From Pedobacter sp. HDW13 (lineage in GTDB: Bacteria > Bacteroidota > Bacteroidia > Sphingobacteriales > Sphingobacteriaceae), in contig NZ_CP049868.1 in assembly GCF_011303555.1 (NCBI RefSeq), forward strand, positions 558,001 through 622,000: a stretch of 64,000 nucleotides of DNA. The letters are read 5' to 3'. The position numbers and the translations under genes are program-made. The notes under the pieces are model-generated. The model was not told the origin of the DNA. It was given only the letters and a program-made list of their open reading frames with translations, and made no database searches. Below are positions 33,921 through 42,787 of this stretch, piece by piece (the first letter of the stretch is position 1; each line of letters starts with the position of its first letter).

Positions 33921-35450
33921 TCAATAAGTTACATTTTCACTATCCTTAACCACATACTTTGGTTTTGCACCAGTAACAGTCAACATGCCATTAAATTTTA
34001 CATCTTGTGCATCGTTCACCCATACTTCGGCACTACCAGGCATTTTAATATTGTTAAACAGTACATTTTTAAGCTGATGGCCCGTAGCCTTAAAACCATT
34101 AATATTGATTACAGGTTCTTTGGTTTGTGCATTAGAAAGATCGACGTTACGGAAAACAAAATTTTCAAAAACAGGTAGTTCCGGTGCCGCTGCACCATCG
34201 TTATTGTAATTTACGGCCGAGAAAATGGTTATTTTAAGCAACTGACAATCGGCTACCGTTACATTTTTAACATAGCCACCGCGGTCTTTGGTGCCCTTAA
34301 TCTGCATGCCGTGCAACAAAGCACCAGCTGTACAATCCTGCACCAAAACATCGCTTACCCCTCCCGACATTTCGCTGCCGATAGAAATACCATGCCCCCT
34401 GGTAAACACACAATTGCGGATGTTTACATTCCGGGTAGGTTTTCCGATGGTAAATCCTTCGGGGTTTTTGCCCGATTTAATGGCGATACAATCATCACCT
34501 GTTGAAAAGGTACAGTTAAAAATATAGCTATCGTCAGATGAATCGGGATCTAAACCATCGCCATTACGGGCAGTACTGCTGATGTTTAAATCGTGGCAGC
34601 TTATGCCTTTGCTGTAAATGTAATGAATGGTCCAGCAGGGCGAATCTTTTATCGTTAAACCTTGTATTTCAACATCCTTGCAGTTCATCAAACAGATTAA
34701 ACGTCCACGGCTTCTTATTCCGTTTTTATCAATCATCGCTTTGCCCAGTGCACCGCCACCTCCGCTAATAGTGCCCCCTCCTTTTATGGCCAACTGCTCT
34801 ACAGCAAAACCACCTTTATTATTCATTACTCCGGCGTTTAATAAACTGGCATAGGTTTTCATCTCCCAGCCTTCAAAGCGGTTGTTGTAAAATGGCAGAT
34901 AATCGTCGGTATCGCCGCTGCCTTTTAACACACCATCTTTGGCAATCTCCAGCGTCATGTTGCTTTTCAAAAACAGTGCACCGCTTAAAAATATACCTTT
35001 GGGTATGCGTACAGTACCTCCTTTCGGGCAGGCATCTATCGCTTGCTGAATACTTGCTGTATTTAGGGTTACACCATCGCCCTTTGCACCAAATGCAGTT
35101 ACCGATAAAATTTTTCCGGTGGTTTTGGTGGTAAATTTCAATACGGCACTACTGGCCGATAGTTCCCCAGCTTTATTTTCGGCCTTAATGGTACAGGTAT
35201 AGGTTTTTAAAGGACTTAGGTTTTTAAGCGTATAGTTAGTTTTAGCCGAAATGCCAATCTCTTTTCCGTTTAAAATAAGGTGATAGCGGATTACATCGAG
35301 GTACTCCACTGGCTTATTCCATACCAGCGTAGCCGAATTAGCCGAAACCGTACCTGGTGCTACTACCGGGTTAAGTGGCACTCCTCCAACAGCAAAACAC
35401 TGTAAAGAAAAAACAATTAAAAACGCACAAACAATTAACGAGCTTCTCAT
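33921..35450 (-). CDS. GH28 pectinase with fibronectin type III domain
   Basis: A 509-residue secreted enzyme with signal peptide MRSSLIVCAFLIVFSLQCFA, an FN3 domain (residues about 25-110) and a right-handed parallel beta-helix of the GH28 family. Catalytic motifs are complete: NGDGLD (296-301), GDDCIAIKSG (318-327, Asp319/Asp320), RGHGISIGSE (351-360) and the substrate region IKGTKDRGG (384-392). GH28 includes polygalacturonases and rhamnogalacturonases. With GH106 and rhamnose mutarotase in the region, rhamnogalacturonan is a possible substrate (inference). I prefer the start at 35450; an ATG at 35474 adds eight residues. A candidate operator lies 142 bp upstream. Confidence 0.9.
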   Translation of the reverse strand: MRSSLIVCAFLIVFSLQCFAVGGVPLNPVVAPGTVSANSATLVWNKPVEYLDVIRYHLILNGKEIGISAKTNYTLKNLSPLKTYTCTIKAENKAGELSASSAVLKFTTKTTGKILSVTAFGAKGDGVTLNTASIQQAIDACPKGGTVRIPKGIFLSGALFLKSNMTLEIAKDGVLKGSGDTDDYLPFYNNRFEGWEMKTYASLLNAGVMNNKGGFAVEQLAIKGGGTISGGGGALGKAMIDKNGIRSRGRLICLMNCKDVEIQGLTIKDSPCWTIHYIYSKGISCHDLNISSTARNGDGLDPDSSDDSYIFNCTFSTGDDCIAIKSGKNPEGFTIGKPTRNVNIRNCVFTRGHGISIGSEMSGGVSDVLVQDCTAGALLHGMQIKGTKDRGGYVKNVTVADCQLLKITIFSAVNYNNDGAAAPELPVFENFVFRNVDLSNAQTKEPVININGFKATGHQLKNVLFNNIKMPGSAEVWVNDAQDVKFNGMLTVTGAKPKYVVKDSENVTY

Positions 35451-35592
35451 AAAATCTACAAGGGTTAATGGCATAAATTTACAGTTTATGCATTTAAACT
35501 ATTTGGTTAGGCCAGGGCAAAAGCAAGATAACATCATCAAGTTAAGGCAGCTCTGGTTTAAACGAAAGTATCTCATTCCGGTTGATAAATCA

Positions 35593-35608
35593 TCCTGTAG
35601 TGTCCTGC
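35593..35608 (-). promoter_or_regulatory. candidate operator copy 2, upstream of GH28
   Basis: On the minus strand: GCAGGA-CACT-ACAGGA, oriented as the GH28 gene, 142 bp before its start. Confidence 0.65.
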
Positions 35609-35693
35609 ATTAAAAAAAACGGTAAACTGCCATTAAATAATTAATCAGCCGCTTTACAACAGCAAGGCCAGTAACGTTTTTAATACCGGTTTT

Positions 35694-35709
35694 GCAGGAT
35701 AGCACAGGA
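35694..35709 (+). promoter_or_regulatory. candidate operator copy 3, upstream of GH2
   Basis: GCAGGA-TAGC-ACAGGA, oriented as the GH2 gene, 146 bp before its start. It differs from the copy at 59467 in only one base of the spacer. Confidence 0.65.
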
Positions 35710-35855
35710 TGGATCGCCAAATTTTATATGTTAATATCGTATTATATTTTAACCAAATATTTCCGGCATTATCCATCAGTTTTGCTTGTCGCAACCGACA
35801 TGTACAAAGGATTATAATTCCGGTATTGCCCTTAGCCATAACCCAATTAAACAGC

Positions 35856-38825
35856 ATGAGCCAAAAAAAATTACTCGCCCTTATTGTTTGCATAACCTTC
35901 TGCCTGCAAGCTTTTTCGCAACAAAGCCCATCAGTTAGAACAAGCTATAATTTTAATCCGGGATGGAAACTATACGTTGGCGATATACCAGCAGCAGAAT
36001 CGGTTGATTTTAACGACCAAAGCTGGAAAGCCATCACCCTGCCCCACGCCTGGAACGAAGATGAAGCCTTTAAAAAATCGATTGAAGAGCACTCAACCGG
36101 CATAGCCTGGTACCGCAAACATTTTAAGCTACCCCAAAGCAGCCAGAACCATAAAATTTTTCTAGAGTTTGAAGGCATCAGGCAAGCAGGCGAGTTTTAC
36201 CTGAATGGCAAATTTATCGGTCGCCACGAAAACGGCGTAATGGCTTTTGGTTTCGATATCAGCGATTTAGTTAATACAGATAAGGAAAATGTAATTGCCA
36301 TAAAAATAGATAATGCCTGGAACTACAAGGAGAAAGCCACCAATTCGGGCTATCAGTGGAACGATAAAAACTTTAATGCCAATTATGGCGGCATTTCGAA
36401 AAATGTAAAACTGCACGTTAGCGGCAAAATATATCAAACGCTTCCACTCTACACCACCTTGCAAACTACCGGAAATTACATTTATGCCAAAGATTTCAGC
36501 ATCGATCAAAAATCGGCTACTATAGTATCACAATCAGAAGTAAAAAACGAAAGTAGCCAGGCCAGCACCATCACCTACGAAATAGCATTAAAAGATACCG
36601 AAGGGAAAACAATTAAAACCTTTGCTGCAGCACCGCAAAGCCTTGCCCCCGGCGAAACCAAAATACTTAAGGCCGAATCGCTGGTTAACGGCCTCCATTT
36701 CTGGAGCTGGGGTTATGGTTATTTATATACGGTTACCTCCCGGCTTAAAGTAAACGGAGCCATTATCGACGAGCTGAACACCCAAACCGGTTTCAGAAAG
36801 GCAGAATTTAAAAATGGCATGGTGTACTTAAACGACCGTGTATTGATGATGAAAGGTTACGCACAACGGAGCAGCAACGAATGGCCGGCCATTGGCTTAT
36901 CGGTACCGGCATGGCTAAGCGATTACAGCAACCAGCTTATGGTAGAAAGCAATGCCAATCTGGTTCGCTGGATGCACATTACCCCCTGGAAACAGGATAT
37001 CGAATCGTGCGACCGCGTAGGTTTAATACAGGCCATGCCTGCCGGCGACTCGGAAAAAGATGTAACCGGTACCCGCTGGGACCAAAGAAAAGCTGTAATG
37101 CGCGATGCCATTATTTACAACCGCAATAACCCCAGCATCCTGTTTTACGAGTGCGGTAACGAATCGATCAGTGCCGAACACATGAAAGAAATGAAAGCCA
37201 TTCGCGATACTTACGATCCTTACGGCAACCGGGCCATCGGATCAAGGGAGATGCTCGATATACCCGAAGCCGAGTATGGTGGCGAAATGCTCTACATCAA
37301 CAAAAGCGCAACCAAACCACTATGGTCGATGGAGTACTCGCGCGATGAGGCCCTTCGCAAATACTGGGACGAATTTTCGCCTCCATACCATAAAAATGGG
37401 GCCGGACCGCAATACAAAGGAGCCGATGCCAGCGATTATAACCGCAATATGGACAGCCATGCCATTGAAGACGTCATCCGCTGGAACGAATACTACCAGG
37501 AACGGCCGGGCACAGGTACCCGCGTAAGTTCGGGTGGGGTAAACATCATTTTTTCTGATTCGAATACCCACCACCGTGGCGAAGAAAATTACAGGCGCAG
37601 CGGCGAGGTAGATGCCATGCGCATACCAAAAGATGGCTTTTTTGCACATAAAGTGATGTGGGATGGCTGGGTAGATGCCAAAAAGGAAGGCATTTACATC
37701 ATTGGGCATTGGAATTATAAGGCTGGCATTAAAAAGAACATCTACGTAGTGGCCGCAGGCGATAAAGTAGAACTGATCCTTAACAACAAATCGTTAGGCT
37801 TTGAAAAAAAGAGCGATGGCTTTTTGTTCACCTTTAATGAAGTAGCCTATCAGGCAGGTACACTGAAAGCGATATCGTACACGGCAGACGGTAAAAAACT
37901 GGCCGAAACACAATTAAAAACTGCCGCGAAGCCCGTGGCGCTAAAGCTTACAGCCATTAAAAACCCTGCTGGCTTTAAGGCCGATGGAGCCGATGTAGCA
38001 CTGGTTCAGGTTGAAGTGGTAGATATAAACGGAAACAGGTGCCCAACAGCTTTAAATACCATTAACTTTGAGCTAAGCGGAGCTGCCGAGTGGCGCGGCG
38101 GACTGGCACAAGGCCCTGATAATTTCATTTTATCGAAAGTACTTCCTGTAGAAGGTGGTGTAAACCGGGTTTTAATCCGTTCGTTAACGCAAGCCGGCAA
38201 AATTACCCTTAACGCCAGCGCTGATGGTTTAAAACCGGCTACAATTGGCTTAGCAACCACCCCAGTGCCAGTAGAAAACGGTTTGGCAACGAGTTTTCCC
38301 ACTGATGGTTTAAAACCGAATTTAAGCAAGGGCGAAACGCCAAAAGGCAGTTCATTTACCATACAGCGTAAAACAATTAAAATTGTATCAGCCGAAGCAG
38401 GCGCAAATAACGATAAAGCGCAATTGAGTTACGATGACAACGAACTGAGCGATTGGGTTAACGATGGAAAAATAAATACCGCCTGGATTAAATACACCCT
38501 GGAGAAAGAAAGTACCATTAGCCAGGTGGCTTTAAAATTAAACGGTTTCCGTTCTAAAACCTATCCGCTACGCATTACGGTTGATGGCAAAGAGGTATTT
38601 AACGGCGAAAGTAAAACCAGTTTAGGTTATTTTACCGCTACCTGCAAACCCACAAAAGGGAAAACTGTAACCATACAGTTGCTTGGTTCGGGCAAGGAAA
38701 GTGAAAATGCAGTTATTGGTGTAGAAGTAAACGGAAAAAAACTGGATGATGGCGTGAGCCGGGCAGAAACCAAACTAAAAGGCGGCTTAAGTATTATAGA
38801 AGCCGATATTTTTGAAACCCCTTAA
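35856..38825 (+). CDS. GH2-family glycosidase (beta-galactosidase-like)
   Basis: A 989-residue secreted enzyme with signal peptide MSQKKLLALIVCITFCLQAFS. Domain order: N-terminal jelly-roll sugar-binding domain (WYRKHFKLPQ...FEGIRQAGEFYLNGKFIGRHENG), Ig-like domain, TIM barrel with acid/base Glu436 in YECGNES and likely nucleophile Glu493 in WSMEYSRDE, then a DUF4982-like and further Ig-like domains, and a C-terminal beta-sandwich (about 860-975) resembling a carbohydrate-binding fold. GH2 enzymes cleave beta-galactosides, beta-glucuronides and similar. Start chosen at 35856 because it gives the signal peptide. The GH39 gene follows 18 bp later in the same operon. Confidence 0.85.
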   Translation: MSQKKLLALIVCITFCLQAFSQQSPSVRTSYNFNPGWKLYVGDIPAAESVDFNDQSWKAITLPHAWNEDEAFKKSIEEHSTGIAWYRKHFKLPQSSQNHKIFLEFEGIRQAGEFYLNGKFIGRHENGVMAFGFDISDLVNTDKENVIAIKIDNAWNYKEKATNSGYQWNDKNFNANYGGISKNVKLHVSGKIYQTLPLYTTLQTTGNYIYAKDFSIDQKSATIVSQSEVKNESSQASTITYEIALKDTEGKTIKTFAAAPQSLAPGETKILKAESLVNGLHFWSWGYGYLYTVTSRLKVNGAIIDELNTQTGFRKAEFKNGMVYLNDRVLMMKGYAQRSSNEWPAIGLSVPAWLSDYSNQLMVESNANLVRWMHITPWKQDIESCDRVGLIQAMPAGDSEKDVTGTRWDQRKAVMRDAIIYNRNNPSILFYECGNESISAEHMKEMKAIRDTYDPYGNRAIGSREMLDIPEAEYGGEMLYINKSATKPLWSMEYSRDEALRKYWDEFSPPYHKNGAGPQYKGADASDYNRNMDSHAIEDVIRWNEYYQERPGTGTRVSSGGVNIIFSDSNTHHRGEENYRRSGEVDAMRIPKDGFFAHKVMWDGWVDAKKEGIYIIGHWNYKAGIKKNIYVVAAGDKVELILNNKSLGFEKKSDGFLFTFNEVAYQAGTLKAISYTADGKKLAETQLKTAAKPVALKLTAIKNPAGFKADGADVALVQVEVVDINGNRCPTALNTINFELSGAAEWRGGLAQGPDNFILSKVLPVEGGVNRVLIRSLTQAGKITLNASADGLKPATIGLATTPVPVENGLATSFPTDGLKPNLSKGETPKGSSFTIQRKTIKIVSAEAGANNDKAQLSYDDNELSDWVNDGKINTAWIKYTLEKESTISQVALKLNGFRSKTYPLRITVDGKEVFNGESKTSLGYFTATCKPTKGKTVTIQLLGSGKESENAVIGVEVNGKKLDDGVSRAETKLKGGLSIIEADIFETP

Positions 38826-38843
38826 AAAACAGCAAACGCTACC

Positions 38844-40505
38844 ATGAAAGCATTAAAACTATATTTTCTGTTGCTTCAAACCCTAATGGTTTCAGTAACC
38901 TATGCACAAAACAAAACCAATATTGAGGTAAATTTCGACCAGCAAATTGCGCCAATGAAACCCGTTTGGGCCTGGTTTGGTTACGATGAGCCCAATTACA
39001 CCTATATGAAAGATGGCCAGAAACTGCTAACCGAGATTTCGAAACTCAGTCCGGTGCCGGTTTACGTAAGGGCACATAATTTACTAACCTCGGGCGATGG
39101 CACGCCAGCACTTAAATGGGGCTCAACCAATGCCTACACCGAAGATGCTAAGGGCAACCCCGTGTATAACTGGAAAATTGTTGACCAGATTTTCGACACT
39201 TACGTAAAAAGAGGAATGAAACCACTGGCGCAAATTGGTTTTATGCCCGAGGCCCTGTCTACCCATCCTATTCCCTACCAGCACCAATGGAAACCCGGAG
39301 CAAAATACAGTGTAATCGAAACCGGATGGGCATATCCACCCAAAGATTACCAAAAATGGAGCAACTTGGTTTACGAATGGGTAAAACACAGTGTAGCCCG
39401 TTATGGCAAAGCCGAAGTAGAAAGCTGGTACTGGGAAGTTTGGAACGAACCTGATGGTGCCTACTGGAAAGGCACGCAGGCCGAGTTTTTTAAACTTTAT
39501 GATTATGCCGCAGATGGTTTGAAACGCGCCCTCCCCAATGCCAGAATTGGTGGTGCAAATGTTACCGGCGGAGCTTCCAAATACCTCGATGCCTTTATTA
39601 AGCACTGCTTAAGCGACACCAATTATGTAACCGGAAAAATCGGTTCGCCCTTAGATGCCGTTCTTTTTCATGCCAAGGGATCGCCCCGAGTGGTAAACGG
39701 CACAGTGGTGATGGATATCCGCGCTCAGCTACGCAATATGGAATCGAACTACCGCGTAATTGCCAAATACCCACAACTTAAAAATATCCCGGTTATTATT
39801 GGCGAATCAGACCCTGAAGGCTGTGCAGCCTGCGGTATGGCTACCAATCCCGAAAATGCTTACCGCAATGGCACCATGTATTCGAGTTATACCGCAGCTT
39901 CTTTTGCGCGTTTGTATGCACTTACCGATCTGTATAAAATTAACCTGCTGGGCGCCGTGACCTGGTCGTTCGAGTTCGAAAACCAACCCTGGTTTGCAGG
40001 TTTTAGAGATTTAGCCACCAACGGAGTTGATAAACCTGTGCTAAATGTTTTCAGGATGTTTGGGATGATGAAAGGCAGCCGCGTTGCCACCACAAGTAAC
40101 CGCATGTATGAGCTAAGGTCGGTACTCGATTCGAGTATCAGAAAGTCCCAAACCGATATTGGTGCACTGGCCGCTAAAGCAGAAAAATCGGCTTCCGTAT
40201 TGGTATGGAATTACCACGATGAAGATAAAACAGGCACACAAGATTCGGTTAAGGTTATGCTCAATAACTTAGCCGCCAAAACCGTTACCCTAACCGAATA
40301 CCGCATAGATGGCGATAACAGCAATGCTTACGAAGTTTGGAAAAAAATGGGTTCGCCACAAAATCCCGATTCAAAACAGATTGCACTACTGGAAAAAGCT
40401 GGTCAGCTTAAAATGGTTGGTAAGCCGGTAAAGAGAAGCAATTTAAAGGGAGTAGAGATTTTATTACCCAGACAAGGAGTTTCGTTTTTGAAGCTGGATT
40501 GGTAA
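38844..40505 (+). CDS. GH39-family glycosidase
   Basis: A 553-residue secreted protein (signal peptide ending VSVTYAQ). The TIM-barrel carries the GH39 pattern YWEVWNEPDGAYWKGTQAEFFKLYDYAADGLKRA with acid/base Glu202, and a candidate nucleophile Glu321 in PVIIGESDPEGCAACG. The C-terminal part is a beta-sandwich (SVLVWNYHDEDKTGTQDSVKVMLNNL). GH39 includes beta-xylosidases and alpha-L-iduronidases. It is 18 bp after the GH2 gene, so the two act on the same glycan. The exact bond cleaved is unknown. Confidence 0.85.
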   Translation: MKALKLYFLLLQTLMVSVTYAQNKTNIEVNFDQQIAPMKPVWAWFGYDEPNYTYMKDGQKLLTEISKLSPVPVYVRAHNLLTSGDGTPALKWGSTNAYTEDAKGNPVYNWKIVDQIFDTYVKRGMKPLAQIGFMPEALSTHPIPYQHQWKPGAKYSVIETGWAYPPKDYQKWSNLVYEWVKHSVARYGKAEVESWYWEVWNEPDGAYWKGTQAEFFKLYDYAADGLKRALPNARIGGANVTGGASKYLDAFIKHCLSDTNYVTGKIGSPLDAVLFHAKGSPRVVNGTVVMDIRAQLRNMESNYRVIAKYPQLKNIPVIIGESDPEGCAACGMATNPENAYRNGTMYSSYTAASFARLYALTDLYKINLLGAVTWSFEFENQPWFAGFRDLATNGVDKPVLNVFRMFGMMKGSRVATTSNRMYELRSVLDSSIRKSQTDIGALAAKAEKSASVLVWNYHDEDKTGTQDSVKVMLNNLAAKTVTLTEYRIDGDNSNAYEVWKKMGSPQNPDSKQIALLEKAGQLKMVGKPVKRSNLKGVEILLPRQGVSFLKLDW

Positions 40506-40520
40506 TTCATAACCGTAACC

Positions 40521-40555
40521 GTCATTTCGACTGAGTGCAGCGAACGGAGAAATCT
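40521..40555. repeat. REP-like half element
   Basis: GTCATTTCGACTGAGTGCAG followed by CGAACGGAGAAATCT: the same family as the pair at 59698-59779. It lies just after the GH39 gene stop. Confidence 0.6.
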
Positions 40556-40564
40556 ATAAGATAA

Positions 40565-40609
40565 GTTTCAGCACCTCACTTACCTGGAGAGCACCGCTAA
40601 AAATAAAAC
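40565..40609 (+). repeat. 45-bp direct repeat, copy 1
   Basis: Begins GTTTCAGCACCTCAC and ends TAAAAATAAAAC. It matches the stretch 42056-42100 at 39 of 45 positions by eye. The two copies flank the TlpA-like gene. Confidence 0.7.
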
Positions 40610-40655
40610 CGTCAGGCTGTGCAGATAAGTAGATCATATGAAAAATCGTTTTTTA

Positions 40656-41939
40656 TCAGTTGTTTCCATTATTGGGTTTACCATTTCCGTAATACTCCCT
40701 GATTTTTTCCTCCAAACCGATAATCCTATATTCATCATCGATTTTATCGAATTTAGATACCACTGATCCATTTTTATCAAATAAGATTATACTGGGAATA
40801 TAATCAATGTTCCATTTTCTGCTTAAGGGTATTCCTTCAGGATTTTTTAAGTCATCTATAGTGAGCAGATGATCAGGGATATCCCTGAAATTGACAAAAA
40901 TATCATATCCATTTTTTTTAACAGCTGATATCCAATCGTCATTTCTCTTATCAATTGATACTGTGATGACTTGCAGGCCATCCTTTGAATATGTATTATA
41001 TATTTTTTTAAGATTGGGGCTTGATTTGACACACGGAATGCACCAACTTGCCCAAAAGTCTACTATAACCAAACTCTTTCCGATAAAATTATTGAATTTG
41101 ACTGTTTTGTTCTGCTCATTTTGCAATGCTACTGACTCAAGACTATAATTGTTTTTTAAAAGGGCCAGTTGATCAGCTGCTAGTCGGTTATTGATTCTTA
41201 GCAAATTATCTTTTCCCAATTTACTTTCCTTTACATCTCCTGCAAAGTCGTGATAAATTGATTTGATCAAAAAGATTGGTATAGACCTGTCAGAAATAAA
41301 TTCGGTGAATAGATATGCACTGGCATAAGATTTTGGATGGTTTTTAATAAAATCAATTTGATTGGATTTAATATTTTTATTCACTGCAGTCAATTTGGAC
41401 TGTAACTGATCTCGCTGGCCTTTAAGTGCTGCAATGGTGTCTTTATTAGCAGATATTTTTATCCTGTTATTATATATAGTCCTTTTCATTAACAGATTCT
41501 TCACCTCCAATAGAAGCGCGCTATTTTGCTGACTTAACAAGTCCATGTCCCTTTGGGTATCAGACCCTGTGATTTTGGCTTCAGGGAAATTATTCTCGGC
41601 AATAGAGATCGACATTTTTTTTGGTTCAAGAAAAAATCTTATCGTATTGGGATCATCATAATTTTTGGTTTTTACCCTTCCTGTTAGCATTGCCAGGGTC
41701 GGTTGTTCGATATTACCCTGAAAATTTAATCTACCATCTTTGATGTAACAGGTATCGGTTATGTTTTTACCTTGATTATCAACGAAACGAAGTACAACAA
41801 ATTTTGTTGAATCGCCGATCAACTCTCCAGACATTTGAAATGACTTATCAGTCACCGTTTTTTGCCCTGCACACTCCATTGTCACCAAACTGGAAAGCAC
41901 GCAGCCTAACAACAAAACCAAAACTACCTTTTTAAACAT
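40656..41939 (-). CDS. TlpA-like thioredoxin-fold protein with DUF4369-type N-domain
   Basis: A 427-residue secreted protein starting MFKKVVLVLLLGCVLSSLV. The N-terminal beta-rich domain (FQMSGELIGDSTKFVVLRFVDNQGKNITDTCYIKDGRLNFQG) is of the DUF4369 type that often precedes thioredoxin domains in Bacteroidota. A helical middle is followed by a TlpA/AhpC-TSA-like domain with the redox motif WASWCIPCVKSSP and the cis-Pro region GIPLSRKWNIDYIPSIILFD. It should reduce or shuffle disulfides in the periplasm. An upstream ATG at 41957 adds six residues. The gene is bracketed by 45-bp direct repeats and differs in theme from its neighbours, so it may have moved as a unit. Confidence 0.85.
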   Translation of the reverse strand: MFKKVVLVLLLGCVLSSLVTMECAGQKTVTDKSFQMSGELIGDSTKFVVLRFVDNQGKNITDTCYIKDGRLNFQGNIEQPTLAMLTGRVKTKNYDDPNTIRFFLEPKKMSISIAENNFPEAKITGSDTQRDMDLLSQQNSALLLEVKNLLMKRTIYNNRIKISANKDTIAALKGQRDQLQSKLTAVNKNIKSNQIDFIKNHPKSYASAYLFTEFISDRSIPIFLIKSIYHDFAGDVKESKLGKDNLLRINNRLAADQLALLKNNYSLESVALQNEQNKTVKFNNFIGKSLVIVDFWASWCIPCVKSSPNLKKIYNTYSKDGLQVITVSIDKRNDDWISAVKKNGYDIFVNFRDIPDHLLTIDDLKNPEGIPLSRKWNIDYIPSIILFDKNGSVVSKFDKIDDEYRIIGLEEKIREYYGNGKPNNGNN

Positions 41940-42018
41940 GTTGTTCTCCTTTCTCACTAAAATTATGTTTTATTTTCAACAAAGTTGTGCCTGAGTAAAT
42001 CACGACCAACCACAGGTC

Positions 42019-42055
42019 CGTCATGCTGAACTTCCGCCTGGCCAGTCGGACGGGT
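42019..42055. repeat. REP-like hairpin
   Basis: GTCCGTCATGCTGAACTTCC... with an internal CCGCCTGGCCAGTCGGACGGG hairpin-prone stretch (split here only for description). It is directly joined to the 45-bp repeat copy 2. Confidence 0.5.
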
Positions 42056-42100
42056 GTTTCAGCACCTCACCCACCTGGAGCGCGCCATTAAAAATAAAAC
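42056..42100 (+). repeat. 45-bp direct repeat, copy 2
   Basis: Same orientation as copy 1 at 40565-40609; six substitutions and no gaps between the two. Confidence 0.7.
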
Positions 42101-42132
42101 TGACAGCTAATTAAACCTTATGCAGCCCGCGA

Positions 42133-42552
42133 TTACAAATCACGACCAACTGTATTCCCGTTATCCTCTCCTGCCGGATACTGATTGGTAGCAACAGGTA
42201 ATACACTAGCCTGTTGTTGAAAATCAGTTCCATAATACGGATCATCGTTACCTTCTCCCTTAGGGTTATCGCCATATTCATTTGGACCATAATCACCTGA
42301 ACCAAAAAGCATAATCAATCCGTAAAAAGGAATAAGCATCCACCAACCCGAATTACCAAGATCATGGCAACGCTTGGCTCCTTGTGTAATCATGATATAA
42401 ATAGGCAATAGCATTAAGAGGCCAAAGGCTTCTGCTCCATCACTTTCGGCCAATGCAGCAATAAGCAATATAACCAAAAATGCGAAAATGCGGGTTAAGC
42501 CATATTCCGTACGACGAATGCGGCCTTCAAAAGAAAAAACAGATTTAAACAT
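42133..42552 (-). CDS. DUF805 small membrane protein
   Basis: A 139-residue protein starting MFKSVFSFEGRIRRTEYGLTRIF, the classical DUF805 opening (F.F.GR..R.E....). Two or three hydrophobic helices follow (AFLVILLIAALAES, AFGLLMLLPIYIMITQGAKRCHDLGNSGWWMLIPFYGLIMLF) with the conserved RCHDLGNSGW motif, then a Gly/Pro/Asn-rich tail (GDYGPNEYGDNPKGEGNDDPYYG). DUF805 proteins are inner-membrane proteins of unknown function. An upstream ATG at 42579 adds nine residues; the shorter start matches the family. Confidence 0.85.
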   Translation of the reverse strand: MFKSVFSFEGRIRRTEYGLTRIFAFLVILLIAALAESDGAEAFGLLMLLPIYIMITQGAKRCHDLGNSGWWMLIPFYGLIMLFGSGDYGPNEYGDNPKGEGNDDPYYGTDFQQQASVLPVATNQYPAGEDNGNTVGRDL

Positions 42553-42603
42553 GAGTGCGTTGGATTGTTTGACAGCCACTAAAATAGAATAATTTTTAGC
42601 CTT

Positions 42604-42659
42604 CTAAAGATTTTGTGACAAATTTTCTGTGCCCAAAAAAATTGTCACAAAATCTTTAG
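42604..42659. repeat. perfect 18-bp hairpin with tandem 15-bp repeat
   Basis: Arms 42604-42621 and 42642-42659 are perfect inverted copies with a 20-nt loop. The right arm also begins a tandem duplication: the 15-mer 42646-42660 is repeated exactly at 42661-42675 and begins a third time. No T-run follows on either strand, so it is not a simple terminator. Confidence 0.75.
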
Positions 42660-42683
42660 GCACAAAATCTTTAGGCACAAAAA

Positions 42684-42735
42684 TGTAGTCGTTTTATTTG
42701 TAGTAATATTTTTGACTACAAACAAAACGACTACA
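42684..42735. terminator. 21-bp hairpin, likely terminator of the TPR gene
   Basis: Arms 42684-42704 and 42715-42735 match at 20 of 21 positions with a 10-nt loop. On the minus strand it is followed by TTTTTGTG, and on the plus strand by TTCATTTTTTTT, so it can work in both directions. It lies 53 bp downstream of the minus-strand TPR gene. Confidence 0.75.
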
Positions 42736-42787
42736 TTCATTTTTTTTAGCGCCTATTTCCAATCAAACCGCGAAGCTAACATCAGCA

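Larger units (their letters stand above)
35451..35855. other. 405-bp divergent control region between GH28 and GH2 genes
   Basis: Contains two copies of the GCAGGA-N4-ACAGGA element in opposite orientation, each pointing toward its own gene at almost equal distance (142 and 146 bp). AT-rich stretches downstream of each could hold promoters. No coding region is supported; an open frame extending the GH2 gene upstream to 35709 runs through the operator and is rejected. Confidence 0.65.

Noticed and set aside
35709..35855. In-frame upstream extension of the GH2 gene by 49 codons.
   Set aside because: It would run through the operator element and bury the clear signal peptide that begins at 35856.
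42646..42682. Tandem 15-bp repeats considered as a CRISPR or VNTR start.
   Set aside because: Only two full units without spacers; explained as duplication of a hairpin arm. No CRISPR array or cas gene was seen in the window.
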